Assembly: GCA_002483135.1 (NCBI GenBank)
Contig: DLHI01000007.1
Coordinates: 441,857-505,856 of the forward strand
DNA length: 64,000 nucleotides
Direction of reading: 5' to 3'
Source of the DNA: Hyphomonadaceae bacterium UBA7672
GTDB lineage: Bacteria > Pseudomonadota > Alphaproteobacteria > Caulobacterales > Hyphomonadaceae
Both the position numbers and the translations under genes were made by a program. Under the pieces are notes generated by a model, which was given only the letters and a program-made list of their open reading frames with translations, was not told the DNA's origin and did not search any database. Positions 14,258-22,939 of this stretch are shown in pieces; position 1 is the stretch's first letter; every line of letters starts with the position of its first letter.

Positions 14258-15271
14258 TCACAGCGTCCGCGTGGCCAGCTGATGAATCAGATTGCGGATG
14301 ATGGCGTCTGAGGGGGCGCCGGCCTGCTTGCAGGTTTTCTCCGCATCGTAGAGGCGTTTGAAGGCGCGGTGGACGCTGGCGGCGGACCAGTCGCGCATCG
14401 CGCGCTGGAAGGGCGGCCAGTCGCGGTCGAAGATGGGCGGGCGGAGGCGCATGCCTGTTCCGGCGTTGGAGGAGACGGCGTCGGACACGCGGAGCATGCG
14501 GAAGTGGAGCGTGCGCAGGGCGGAGATCGGATTGCCGCCGGCGTCGAGGAAGCGGTTGATCGAGAGCGTGGCCTGCACGGCGTCGCCCAGGATGGCGGCG
14601 TCGGCTGCGTCGTCTGCGCCGCGCGGCTGTTCGGCGGAGGCAAGGCGGCGGATGTCGTCGGCGTTGACGGCGCGGCCGAGGCCGACGGCGTAGAGTTCGA
14701 GCTTTTCGAGTTCGGACATGGCCATGCGGCGATCGCCGGGGAGCTCGGCGGTGAAGGCGACGAGGGCTGCGGGTTCGATGGCGACGCCGGCGGCGGCGAG
14801 GCGTCTGGTGACGAGCTCTTCAACGGCGCCTTCATCGTCAGCGAAAAGCTGCAACGCGATGGCGGCCTCGGCGGCTTCGATACCGACGCGGAGGCGGTTG
14901 GTCTTCGAAAGTTCGCCGCCTTCGATGATCCATGCGGCTTCGGCGTTGAGCAGGCCCTTGTCGATGTCGGCGATGATTTCGAGGATGGGCTTGGTGCTGG
15001 CCTCTTTTTCGACGCGCAGGCGGATGAGGCGATCACCGCCAAGCAAGGAGCGCGCGACGAGTTCGTCGGCGAGCATCTGCGGGTCGCGGCGGATGTCGTC
15101 ATCGGAGAGGCGGATCAGGTTGAACGGGTCGAGATCAGGCGCCCAGGCTTTCGCGAGACTGTCTGCGGAGGTGGAGACGAGGCCGGCGTCGGCGCCGAAG
15201 ATGAGCGCGATGCGCGGCTTGCCCGGCGGCTTCTCGCAGAAGGCAAGCGCCTGAGCGCCTGATTTCTTCAC
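14258..15271 (-). CDS. holA: DNA polymerase III subunit delta
   Basis: HolA is the clamp-loader subunit that opens the beta sliding clamp. The 337-residue protein begins MKKSGAQALAFCEKPPGKPRIALIFGADAGLV, the start of the AAA+-fold domain. The central ELPGDRRMAMSELEKLELYAV helix and the collar region (LHFRMLRVSDAV, about 245-256) match HolA proteins. Its start overlaps the lptE stop by four bases, so leuS-lptE-holA is a translationally coupled operon transcribed towards parB, as in Caulobacter. Confidence 0.92.
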   Translation of the reverse strand: MKKSGAQALAFCEKPPGKPRIALIFGADAGLVSTSADSLAKAWAPDLDPFNLIRLSDDDIRRDPQMLADELVARSLLGGDRLIRLRVEKEASTKPILEIIADIDKGLLNAEAAWIIEGGELSKTNRLRVGIEAAEAAIALQLFADDEGAVEELVTRRLAAAGVAIEPAALVAFTAELPGDRRMAMSELEKLELYAVGLGRAVNADDIRRLASAEQPRGADDAADAAILGDAVQATLSINRFLDAGGNPISALRTLHFRMLRVSDAVSSNAGTGMRLRPPIFDRDWPPFQRAMRDWSAASVHRAFKRLYDAEKTCKQAGAPSDAIIRNLIHQLATRTL

Positions 15272-15828
15272 GGCGTCGGGGTCGTCGCCGGGACGACCGG
15301 CTTACCGGTTTTCGGGTCGACCACCTTGCCGCCGGCGATCATCATCTCCGCGCGGATGGCGCGAGCCAGCAGCGTGGCGAGGCGTTCCTGCGCGGCAGTC
15401 TGCGCGGCGAGGTCGCCATAGGCGGCATCGCCGAAGTTGAAGCTGGCGCGTTCCTCAACCGTGCCCGTGCCGAGGATGGAGCCGTCGGGTCCACTCAGCG
15501 TCCATGTCGCTTCGCCGATATAGTCGGAGCGCGAGGCGGCCTGGTCGGGCGCGAAGGCGAGGCGGCGGATTTCCTGTGCGAGCTGCACGTCGAGCGTGCC
15601 GGAGGCGAAGCCGGGCATGCCCTGGCCGACCGTACGCACCAGTTCCTGACGCAGGAAGTGGCCGGTGCGGCCGGGAGCCGAGCGGGAGCTGGAGATCGCG
15701 CGGATCTCGTTGATGGAGATCGGTCCGGAATTGGCGAAAGCGGCGCCCGACTGTCCGCCATAGACCGGCGTGAAGCCGCAGGCGGCGAGGGGCGCGAGGG
15801 CGAGTGCTATGAGCGCTGCTCTGATCAT
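15268..15828 (-). CDS. lptE: LPS assembly lipoprotein LptE
   Basis: LptE plugs the LptD barrel that inserts lipopolysaccharide into the outer membrane. The 186-residue lipoprotein has lipobox LAPLAACGF with Cys17, followed by the FTPVYG sequence typical of LptE. Most of the remainder is an alternating strand/helix domain with RLAFAPDQAASRSDYIG. The ATG overlaps the leuS stop (ATGA) and the stop overlaps holA, matching the conserved leuS-lptE-holA order. An upstream frame extension lies inside leuS and lacks the signal peptide. Confidence 0.92.
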   Translation of the reverse strand: MIRAALIALALAPLAACGFTPVYGGQSGAAFANSGPISINEIRAISSSRSAPGRTGHFLRQELVRTVGQGMPGFASGTLDVQLAQEIRRLAFAPDQAASRSDYIGEATWTLSGPDGSILGTGTVEERASFNFGDAAYGDLAAQTAAQERLATLLARAIRAEMMIAGGKVVDPKTGKPVVPATTPTP

Positions 15829-18521
15829 GACGCCACGATATTGACGATACGGCCGGGGACCACAATCACCTTTCGCACGGTGAGACCGGCGAGGTGGGTG
15901 GTTACGGCCTCGTCGGCGCGGGCGGTGGCTTCCACCGAAGCGGCGTCGGCGGTGGCGGAAACCGTTATTTCCGCGCGCTTCTTGCCGTTGATCTGCACCG
16001 GCAGGGTGACCGTGTCGGAGACCAGCAGGGCGGGGTCGGGCGTGGGCCATTTCGCCTTCACAACCATTCCCGCGTTCGGGCCTGCGACGATGGCCCAGGC
16101 TTCTTCCGCGATATGCGGGGCAAAGGGGGCGGCGATCTGGGCGAACAGGCGCATCGCCTCGCGGCGGGCGGTGGCCATGCCGGGAGCGGTGGACTGCTCG
16201 GCCTTGCGCAGGGCGTTGGCCAGTTCGTTCATGCGGGCGATGCCGACGTTGAAGTGGAATTTCTCGATGCCCTGCGTGACGTCGCGCACTGTCCGGTGAG
16301 CGAGGCGGCGGAGCTCGAGCGGCTCGCCTTCCGTGGCGGGGCCATCGTCGGCGGCCGGCGTTGCTTCAGCCAGCGCCCACAGTTTCTGGATCGAGCCCCA
16401 GGCGCCGCGCACGCCGGCGTCGGACCATTCGAAGTCGCGCTCGGGCGGTGAGTCCGACAGGACGAACCAGCGCGCGACGTCGGCGCCGTAATCGGCGATG
16501 ATCTGGATCGGATCGACGACGTTCTTCTTCGACTTCGACATCTTCTCGACGCCGCCCGACATGACCTTGCTGGGGTCGTTGAGCGCTTCCTTCTCTTCAG
16601 GAAGCAACCAGTTGCCGACCTGTACGACCGTGTGCTGCTGCGGCGAAGGATATGAAACGCGAACGAACGATCCGACGGTTTTTTTCGCGAGGTCAGCAGG
16701 CGAGTTTATGGTCTCTGCATTCCGAGTTTCGGGGCTCCCATCAGCAAATATGCTTACCTGTCGATACGTCTCGTGCGTGACCATGCCTTGCGTGAACAGG
16801 CCGGCGAAGGGTTCGCCGCTGGGCAGGTCGAGCAGGCCGCAGTCGCGCAGGGCGCGGGAGAAGAAGCGGGAATAGAGCAGGTGAAGAACCGCGTGCTCGA
16901 CGCCGCCGATGTATTGATCGACGGGCAGCCAGTAGCTGGCTTCTTCCTTGTTGATCGGCGTCTTCGCTTTCGGATCGGCAAAGCGGGCGAAGTACCAGGA
17001 CGAGTCGACGAACGTATCCATCGTGTCTGTTTCGCGTTCCGCCTTGCCGCCGCATTTGGGGCAGTCGACATGGCGCCAGGTGGGATGGCGGACGAGCGGA
17101 TTGCCGGGCGCGGAGAAGTCGGCGTTCTCAGGCAGCAGGACCGGCAGGTCCTTGTCCGGCACGGGGACAGTTCCGCATTTCGCGCACTTGATGACCGGGA
17201 TCGGGCAGCCCCAGTAGCGCTGGCGCGAGACGCCCCAGTCGCGCAGGCGGTATTGCGTGGTCGCCTCGCCTGCCTTCAGTTCAACGAGTTTCCTGATGGC
17301 GGCGGTGATCGCGTCCTTGGTCGAGAGACCGTTCAGGAATTCCGAATTGTAGATCGTGCCTTCGCCTGTGTAGGCCGTGCCGCGCACGGTGTAGGTGGCG
17401 GGGTCCTCGCCTGCGGGCAGGACGACGGGCTTGAAGGGCAGCTGGTATTTTTCCGCGAACTCGATGTCGCGCTGGTCACCGGCGGGCGAGCCGAAGATGG
17501 CGCCGGTGCCGTAGGTCGACAGCACAAAGTTGGCGGCCCAGACGGGCAGCTCCCATGACGGATCGAAGGGGTGCTTCACCTTGATGCCAAGGTCGATGCC
17601 GACCTTCTCGGCTTTCTCGATGTCCGCTTCCGACGTGCCTTTGCTGGCGGCGTCGGCCATGAACTTCGCAACGGCGGGATTCGTCTTCGCGATTTCCTTC
17701 GTGATCGGATGATCAGGCGCGAGCGCGACGAAGCTGGCGCCGAACAGCGTGTCGGGGCGCGTGGAGAAGACTTCGATGTCGGCGACGCCGCCGACGGGTT
17801 GCGTCAGTTGCCAGCGGAAGCGGGCGCCCTGGCTCTTTCCGATCCAGTTGCCCTGCATGATGCGGACTTTTTCCGGCCAGCGGTCGAGGCCATCGAGCGC
17901 GGCCAGCAGATCATCGCCGTATTTGGTGATGCGGAAGAACCATTGTTCCAGCTCGCGCTGCTCGACGACGGCGCCGGAACGCCAGCCGCGTCCGTCGACG
18001 ACCTGTTCGTTGGCGAGCACGGTGTTCTCGACCGGGTCCCAGTTCACTTTTGCGGAGCGGCGATAGACCAGATCGTTCTCGAGCATCTTCAGGAAGATGC
18101 GCTGCTGCTGCTCGTAATAGTCAGGCTCGCAGGTGGTGACTTCCTTCGACCAGTCGAAGCTCAGCCCCAGCGGAGCAAACTGGTCTTTCATCGCCTGGAT
18201 GTTTTCCAGCGTCCATTTGCGCGGCTGCGCCTTCTTTTCGATGGCGGCGTTTTCGGCGGGCAGGCCGAACGCGTCCCAGCCCATCGGGTGCAGCACGTTG
18301 TAGCCGTTGGCGATGCGATAGCGGGCGACGACATCGCCCATCGCATAGTTGCGGACGTGGCCCATGTGCAGGCGGCCCGAAGGATAGGGGAACATCTCGA
18401 GGACGTAGGCCTTGGGCATGTCGCCCGCTTCCTTCGCGGACTTCGCGCGGAAGACCTTGGCGCTCTCCCATGCGGCGCGCCATTTCGGCTCGGTTTCCTT
18501 CGGGTTGTAGCGGGTGGCCAT
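15825..18521 (-). CDS. leuS: Leucyl-tRNA synthetase
   Basis: LeuS charges tRNA-Leu with leucine and edits mischarged products. It has 898 residues. The HIGH motif appears as HMGH at about 53-56 (GRLHMGHVRNYAMGD) and KMSKS near 657-664. The CP1 editing domain lies between and a zinc-like CPKCGGKAERETDTMDTFVD segment is present. The C-terminus carries the anticodon-binding domain. The length and architecture are typical of bacterial LeuS. It is first in the leuS-lptE-holA operon. Confidence 0.97.
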   Translation of the reverse strand: MATRYNPKETEPKWRAAWESAKVFRAKSAKEAGDMPKAYVLEMFPYPSGRLHMGHVRNYAMGDVVARYRIANGYNVLHPMGWDAFGLPAENAAIEKKAQPRKWTLENIQAMKDQFAPLGLSFDWSKEVTTCEPDYYEQQQRIFLKMLENDLVYRRSAKVNWDPVENTVLANEQVVDGRGWRSGAVVEQRELEQWFFRITKYGDDLLAALDGLDRWPEKVRIMQGNWIGKSQGARFRWQLTQPVGGVADIEVFSTRPDTLFGASFVALAPDHPITKEIAKTNPAVAKFMADAASKGTSEADIEKAEKVGIDLGIKVKHPFDPSWELPVWAANFVLSTYGTGAIFGSPAGDQRDIEFAEKYQLPFKPVVLPAGEDPATYTVRGTAYTGEGTIYNSEFLNGLSTKDAITAAIRKLVELKAGEATTQYRLRDWGVSRQRYWGCPIPVIKCAKCGTVPVPDKDLPVLLPENADFSAPGNPLVRHPTWRHVDCPKCGGKAERETDTMDTFVDSSWYFARFADPKAKTPINKEEASYWLPVDQYIGGVEHAVLHLLYSRFFSRALRDCGLLDLPSGEPFAGLFTQGMVTHETYRQVSIFADGSPETRNAETINSPADLAKKTVGSFVRVSYPSPQQHTVVQVGNWLLPEEKEALNDPSKVMSGGVEKMSKSKKNVVDPIQIIADYGADVARWFVLSDSPPERDFEWSDAGVRGAWGSIQKLWALAEATPAADDGPATEGEPLELRRLAHRTVRDVTQGIEKFHFNVGIARMNELANALRKAEQSTAPGMATARREAMRLFAQIAAPFAPHIAEEAWAIVAGPNAGMVVKAKWPTPDPALLVSDTVTLPVQINGKKRAEITVSATADAASVEATARADEAVTTHLAGLTVRKVIVVPGRIVNIVAS

Positions 18522-18616
18522 GAGTGTCTCGTCAGTGTTCAGCGTTGTCCGCTGTCCACGTTTGGGTGAGGGGCGTCAAGGGAGACCGAGACACACGGTT
18601 CGCCAGACTCGCCGGC

Positions 18617-18716
18617 TGTCATCCCGGGCGAGCGCAGCGAGACCCGGGAACCATCGGGCCGGTGTCGAGGTGGTGGAATGGGTCCCGGATAGCGCTTCGC
18701 GCTTCCGGGATGACAA
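18617..18716. repeat. Family 3 inverted repeat element
   Basis: It begins TGTCATCCCGGG and ends CCGGGATGACAAG, with internal GAGCGCAGCGAG and AGCGCTTCGCGCT hairpins. It sits between leuS and the DUF3576 lipoprotein gene. Confidence 0.87.
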
Positions 18717-18750
18717 GCCGGGGATGTCGCCTGAGACCTGAGAGGTCGCG

Positions 18751-19206
18751 CTAGTCCGTCGAACCCAGGCGAAGCTCGCGGGCCTTCGCGAGGATGGCGT
18801 CCTCGAGGGCGATGTTGGTTTCCGGCGCGACGGTGGCCGGGGTCCAGACGCCGTTGACCAGCGTTTCGCGGAAGACGGCGGCGGAGATGCCGTCGGCGCG
18901 CAGGCGCGTGTCGAGGATGTAGACGGTGGCCTTGAGGCGCTCGTCGGTCTTGCCGGGGTTGGCGTACCAGTCAGTGATGATGACGCCGCCATACGGGTCG
19001 GCCGAGGCGAGCGGCAGGAAGGACAAGGTGTCGAGCGAGGCGCGCCAGAGATAGGCGTTGACGCCGATGCCGCCGGTTTCGCGCGAGCCCATGTCGGCGC
19101 TGGAGGCGGAGGAGGTGTTCGCCGTGCTCGATCCGAAGATGTTGCAGCCGCCCGTGGACAGGGTGGCGACGGTGATGAGGGCGGCAGCGGCCACGCGGAA
19201 AGCCAT
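18751..19206 (-). CDS. DUF3576 family lipoprotein
   Basis: The 151-residue product has a signal peptide and lipobox STGGC (Cys21). A Ser/Thr linker follows, then the DUF3576 core GIGVNAYLWRASLDTLSFLPLASADPYGGVIITDWYANPG (about 47-86). DUF3576 lipoproteins are alphaproteobacterial, often encoded next to leuS, and have no established function; an envelope role is inferred. A 228-base gap with a family 3 repeat separates it from leuS, so co-transcription is possible. Confidence 0.88.
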   Translation of the reverse strand: MAFRVAAAALITVATLSTGGCNIFGSSTANTSSASSADMGSRETGGIGVNAYLWRASLDTLSFLPLASADPYGGVIITDWYANPGKTDERLKATVYILDTRLRADGISAAVFRETLVNGVWTPATVAPETNIALEDAILAKARELRLGSTD

Positions 19207-19338
19207 AGATCGTCACTCCGTTACGCAGCGCCTGGCGCCAGACGAGAGGGCCTGGGTCCATGCGGCTCCCTCGGGGGAGCGTTTCCTTAGCTTCGAGACG
19301 CCTTGGCGCGCAAGGGCTGTGCGCCGTTAGCCTCCCCC

Positions 19339-19356
19339 TAGCACCTGTTGGTGCTA
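19339..19356. repeat. Short perfect inverted repeat upstream of the porin gene
   Basis: TAGCACC and GGTGCTA flank TGTT, 38 bases before the porin ATG. It could be a leader hairpin or an operator. Confidence 0.45.
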
Positions 19357-19394
19357 CATCGTTCCCTGAACGACGATTGCGGAGGAATTCTGGC

Positions 19395-20627
19395 ATGATC
19401 CGATCCAGCAAGCTTGTCAGGTCGGCTGCCCTTGGCGGGTTGGGCCTGACCGGATTGGGCCTGTCTGCCCCTGCTTGCGCCCAGGACGGGGAGTGGGTGA
19501 CGAAGCTGGACGTGGTGCTGGCGGCGTCTGCCGTAGAGTCGGACGAGGCGCTGGCCCCGGCGGCGGACGGGCTGATGGCGTCGGGCCTGATTACGGTCGA
19601 GCGGGAAGACACGTTCGACAACGGTTTCACGCTCGGATGGCGCTTTGCGGGGCGGTATGAGCGCGATGCACCCTCGCGACCGGCCTTTGCCGGGGCGCTG
19701 GGCGGGTGTCCGGCGGCCAATCCGGCCTGTCCGGCGATTGGCGGGCTGTCGCCCGTGTCGCCGGCGACAGGGATCGCGGCGGGCGGAGCGACGCTGGATG
19801 AAGAGGGATTTGCGACGCTGGAGACGGCTGCGGTGAGCCTGCTGACGCCGTGGGGCGAGGGGGTGTTGGGGGTCGATGCAGGCGTGGCGAGCCGGCTGGA
19901 TGCGCGGGCGCCGAATGTTTTGCGGCGGGTGTCGGTGTTGTCGACCGGCCTTGATCCGACGGGGATTTCGGTGGTGCGGGCGCGGAATGACGTGACCGGA
20001 TCGTCGGCCAAGGTCAGCTATATGAGCCCGCGCTGGCTGGGCCTGCGCGTGGGGGCGTCTTACACGCCGGAAGCCAATATGCGCTCGGCGGATTTCGATC
20101 CGGAGGCCGGGGGGCCGGGGCGGGTTGGGGCTGAGCTTGAAAATGTGTGGGAGGGCGCGGTGTCGTTCGCGCGGCAGTTTGCCGAGCAGGACCTGCGGGT
20201 GCGAGCGGCGGTGACTTATTCCAGCGCGGATTCGGGCGCGGGCGTGCCGGCGTTCGGCGGATACGAGGCGTGGGGCGCGGGGCTGGAGCTGGAGCACGGG
20301 GAGTGGACGGGCGGCGTGCGCTGGCTCTCCAGCAACAATGCCTGGGAGGCGGGCTCGGGCGACTATGAAGCGTGGGAAGCCGGGCTGGTCTACCAGGCCG
20401 TGGGATGGCGGATGGGCGTTGAGGCCGGATGGGCCGAGGACGATCTTGCCGTTACGGAAGGCGCCTCATGGCTTATCGGGGCGGCGTGGGACCTTAACGA
20501 ACACGTTAACCTCGGAGTGGGTTGGGCCGCATCCGAAACGGACATCCCTGTCCCCGCAGGGCCCGGACTCAGTCACATAAATGCCCGCAATGACGGGCTT
20601 CTGGTCGAGCTAAGTGTGCGGAATTAG
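19395..20627 (+). CDS. Porin-like outer-membrane beta-barrel protein
   Basis: The 410-residue product has a signal peptide of about 29 residues (cleavage near PACAQ). A mature protein of alternating amphipathic strands rich in Gly, Ala and aromatic residues follows, ending in VELSVRN. The layout resembles Gram-negative porins (Porin_4-like), which let small solutes cross the outer membrane. GGAGGA precedes the ATG by about 8 bases. An insert at about 95-135 with two cysteines (GGCPAANPACPAIG) may be a plug or surface loop. Solute specificity cannot be read from sequence. Confidence 0.75.
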   Translation: MIRSSKLVRSAALGGLGLTGLGLSAPACAQDGEWVTKLDVVLAASAVESDEALAPAADGLMASGLITVEREDTFDNGFTLGWRFAGRYERDAPSRPAFAGALGGCPAANPACPAIGGLSPVSPATGIAAGGATLDEEGFATLETAAVSLLTPWGEGVLGVDAGVASRLDARAPNVLRRVSVLSTGLDPTGISVVRARNDVTGSSAKVSYMSPRWLGLRVGASYTPEANMRSADFDPEAGGPGRVGAELENVWEGAVSFARQFAEQDLRVRAAVTYSSADSGAGVPAFGGYEAWGAGLELEHGEWTGGVRWLSSNNAWEAGSGDYEAWEAGLVYQAVGWRMGVEAGWAEDDLAVTEGASWLIGAAWDLNEHVNLGVGWAASETDIPVPAGPGLSHINARNDGLLVELSVRN

Positions 20628-20728
20628 TGACACTTCCCCGGGAAACGCTCTCCGGGGCTAGCCAATTAATTCCTGTTAACTTCTGTGTAGCAAGTCATGC
20701 GTATTATGTGCGTAGACGAGGGCAGGAC

Positions 20729-21220
20729 ATGCGATTCTCCGCATCAATTTTCTGTCTCGCCGCCACCCTGGCGGCGGCCCCGGCTTTTGCCCCTGCTTTC
20801 GCGCAGGCAAAGCCGGCCCAACCCGCGCAACCGCTTGCGCAGGGAACGCGGCCGGCTGCCGACGCCAAGGCTCCCGGGTTCACGTTTGGCCTTGATCTGA
20901 GCAAAGACGAAGCCGAGCGCACGCTGCTGCCCGTTGGCCCGATCGCCAAGGATTCGGTTGCGCTGACCTGGAAGCCCGACGGCAACTGGGACGTCACGCT
21001 CGACCTGACCAGCCGCCAGCCCAATGGCCTGCCCAACCAGCTCTTCCCGCGGGAAGAGGTTACGGCCGGCGTCACCTATCAGGTTACCCCGCGCTTCCGT
21101 CTTGGCGGCGGCGTCACGGTTCGCGGCGACTCGCTGGCGGACTCGCTCTCGAACCCCGCCGCGATCGGCCGCGAAGGGAACGAAGCCTCGGTGCGCATCG
21201 AGTCGGCGTTCTCGTTCTAA
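20729..21220 (+). CDS. Periplasmic protein, possibly NtrZ-like
   Basis: The 163-residue product has a signal peptide (cleavage near AFAQA) and an Ala/Pro-rich linker. A beta-rich domain follows with TFGLDLSKDEAERTLLP, WDVTLDLTSR and VTYQVTPRFRLGGGVTVRGDS. Its strand pattern resembles Caulobacter NtrZ, a periplasmic inhibitor of the kinase NtrY. That match is from memory of the family's form and is not certain. The ATG at 20729 gives the signal peptide and has AGGGCAGG just upstream. It follows the porin gene by 101 bases. Confidence 0.62.
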   Translation: MRFSASIFCLAATLAAAPAFAPAFAQAKPAQPAQPLAQGTRPAADAKAPGFTFGLDLSKDEAERTLLPVGPIAKDSVALTWKPDGNWDVTLDLTSRQPNGLPNQLFPREEVTAGVTYQVTPRFRLGGGVTVRGDSLADSLSNPAAIGREGNEASVRIESAFSF

Positions 21221-21243
21221 CAATCACAAGCAGCTCTATCACC

Positions 21244-21361
21244 GCTCGTCCTGACGAAAGTCAGGACCCAGGAACGGTGCAAACACGTTCACGGTCTTGA
21301 AGCCGCAAGCCGGGACAAGCCTCGCCGTCAGCCCTGGATCCTGACTTTCGTCAGGATGAGC
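21244..21361. repeat. Family 5 inverted repeat element
   Basis: The arms GCTCGTCCTGACGAAAGTCA and its inverse contain a CTGAC-GAAA-GTCAG hairpin each. A second copy lies at 29565. Confidence 0.88.
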
Positions 21362-21386
21362 GGGGCAAGGTTCGCCGTTCCACCCC

Positions 21387-22028
21387 CTAACTCCATCCCT
21401 CCAGCACCGCATCGATCGCAGCCCAGCCGGCTGCGTTCGCCATGGCGCGGGCTGCGTTGCGCGCGTTGAGGCCGCCGAGGGCGTAGACGGGAATGCTCGA
21501 CGCGCGGGCGAGCTGGCGGAACTTGAGAGGGCCGAGGGGCTTGCCGGCGCTGGGGCTGCGGCTCTCGAAGACGGCGGAGACGAAGACCGCGTCGATGCCA
21601 AGACGCGCCGCGCGGGCGATGGCGGAGGCGCTGTGGGCGGAGGCGGTCTCGATCAGGTGGGAGCTGCGGGCGCCGGTGAGGCGGGCTTCGGGCCAATGGA
21701 CGCCATCGGCGTCGATGCGCAGGGCGAGGGCAGGGTCGGCGGAGACGAGCAGCATGATGCCACGCCGGCGGCAGAGGCGCGCGAGGTCGCGGCCGGTAGC
21801 GAGGCGGTCCGGCGCGCCGTAGTGGCGCCAGACGATGCCAAACCCCGATGGGAGGCGGCGGGCGACACGCAGGATATCGGGCGTGCGCAAGGGATCGGTG
21901 AAGAGGAAGGCGCGGGGGAGGGGCCGGCCGTTGCGCGCGGCGGCCCGCGTGGCCAGGCGCGCAGCGGCGAGCAGCCTGCGACGGATCGCGGCTTGGGATC
22001 GGGCGGAATCTGAAAGAGAATGGGCCAT
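21387..22028 (-). CDS. Thiamine-phosphate-synthase-like (ThiE/TenI superfamily) protein
   Basis: The 213-residue TIM-barrel-like protein has FLFTDPLRTPDIL, GIVWRHYGA, HLIETASAHSASAIARAARLGIDAVFVSAVFESRSPSAG and IPVYALGGLNARNA. These correspond to the TenI/ThiE strands and phosphate loop. Canonical ThiE would show more of the pyrophosphate site, so this may be a TenI-like paralogue rather than the thiamine enzyme. The ATG taken here overlaps the divergent yggS ATG inside CCATGG; a start further in cannot be excluded. Confidence 0.72.
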   Translation of the reverse strand: MAHSLSDSARSQAAIRRRLLAAARLATRAAARNGRPLPRAFLFTDPLRTPDILRVARRLPSGFGIVWRHYGAPDRLATGRDLARLCRRRGIMLLVSADPALALRIDADGVHWPEARLTGARSSHLIETASAHSASAIARAARLGIDAVFVSAVFESRSPSAGKPLGPLKFRQLARASSIPVYALGGLNARNAARAMANAAGWAAIDAVLEGWS

Positions 22029-22701
22029 GGACGTTTTCGAAGAGATCTCTGCCGCGCGTGCTGATGTTCTTGCGCGCATCCACGCTGCCGCCAAGAGCGT
22101 GGGGCGTAATCCTGCTGCGGTGACGCTGGTGGCCGTCTCGAAGGTGCAGCCCGAAGAGCGGATCGAGGCGATGCTGGCGGCAGGCCAGCGCGTGTTCGGC
22201 GAGAACCGCGTGCAGGAGGCCGAGGCGCGCTGGGCGGCGCGGCGGGCGGCGTATCCGGATCTCGAGCTGCGGCTGATCGGGCCGCTGCAGTCGAACAAGG
22301 CGAAGGAGGCTGTCGCGCTGTTCGATGTGATCGAGACGCTGGATCGCGAAAAACTGGCGGGCGCGCTGGCCGATGCGTGCGCCAAGGCGGGGCGGACGCC
22401 GCGCCTGTATGTGCAGGTGAACACGGGCGAGGAAGAGCAGAAGGCGGGCGTGGCGCCGCTGGAGGCCGATGCTTTCATCGCGAAGGTGCGCGATGTGTAT
22501 GGCTTCGCGGTGGAAGGGTTGATGTGCATTCCGCCGGCGGAGGAGCCAGCCGGTCCGCACTTTGCGCTGCTGGCGAAGATCGCGGCGAGGAATGACGTCA
22601 AGCTGCTGTCGATGGGGATGAGCGCGGACTATGAGACCGCGGTGATGTTCGGCGCGACGAGCGTGCGGGTGGGGTCTGCGCTGTTTGGGGCGCGGGGGTA
22701 G
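22027..22701 (+). CDS. YggS family pyridoxal-phosphate-binding protein
   Basis: This 224-residue PLP homeostasis protein (PLPBP/YggS) is an alanine-racemase-fold TIM barrel without known enzymatic activity. The PLP lysine lies in VTLVAVSKVQPEERI (about residue 40). FGENRVQEAEARW, LIGPLQSNKAKEAV and LLSMGMSADYETAVMFGATSVRVGSALFG are family hallmarks. It is divergent from the ThiE-like gene with overlapping start codons, so one promoter region inside each gene must serve the other. A family 8 repeat follows. Confidence 0.93.
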   Translation: MDVFEEISAARADVLARIHAAAKSVGRNPAAVTLVAVSKVQPEERIEAMLAAGQRVFGENRVQEAEARWAARRAAYPDLELRLIGPLQSNKAKEAVALFDVIETLDREKLAGALADACAKAGRTPRLYVQVNTGEEEQKAGVAPLEADAFIAKVRDVYGFAVEGLMCIPPAEEPAGPHFALLAKIAARNDVKLLSMGMSADYETAVMFGATSVRVGSALFGARG

Positions 22702-22719
22702 GGCGCGCGAGCACGCCCC

Positions 22720-22864
22720 CGTCCTTCGAGACGATCGCCACGCGAGACTGCCGACGATGAAACGCTGTGCCCGCGATCCCTCAGGATGAGGGCTATCAGG
22801 GTCCGGTTGAGGGTTCGCCTCATCCTGAGGGATTGGCGCGCAGCGGCAATCGTCTCGAAGGATG
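22720..22864. repeat. Family 8 inverted repeat element
   Basis: The ends CGTCCTTCGAGACGATCGCC and the inverse near 22845-22864 enclose inner arms with CTCAGGATGAGG and CCTCATCCTGAG. It is the only copy in the window. Confidence 0.8.
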
Positions 22865-22939
22865 GGGCGTACCTGCTGGCCCTTGTTCCTCGCGCGCATC
22901 TCCCGGACAATGTCGGGGACGGCTTCTGGGCGGGTATTC

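Noticed and set aside
20500..20512. TTAAC...GTTAACC pair inside the porin gene
   Set aside because: Inside coding sequence and spaced eight bases apart.
20666..20680. CtrA-like site TTAA-TTCCTG-TTAAC before the NtrZ-like gene
   Set aside because: The spacing is six bases where CtrA needs seven; treated as chance.
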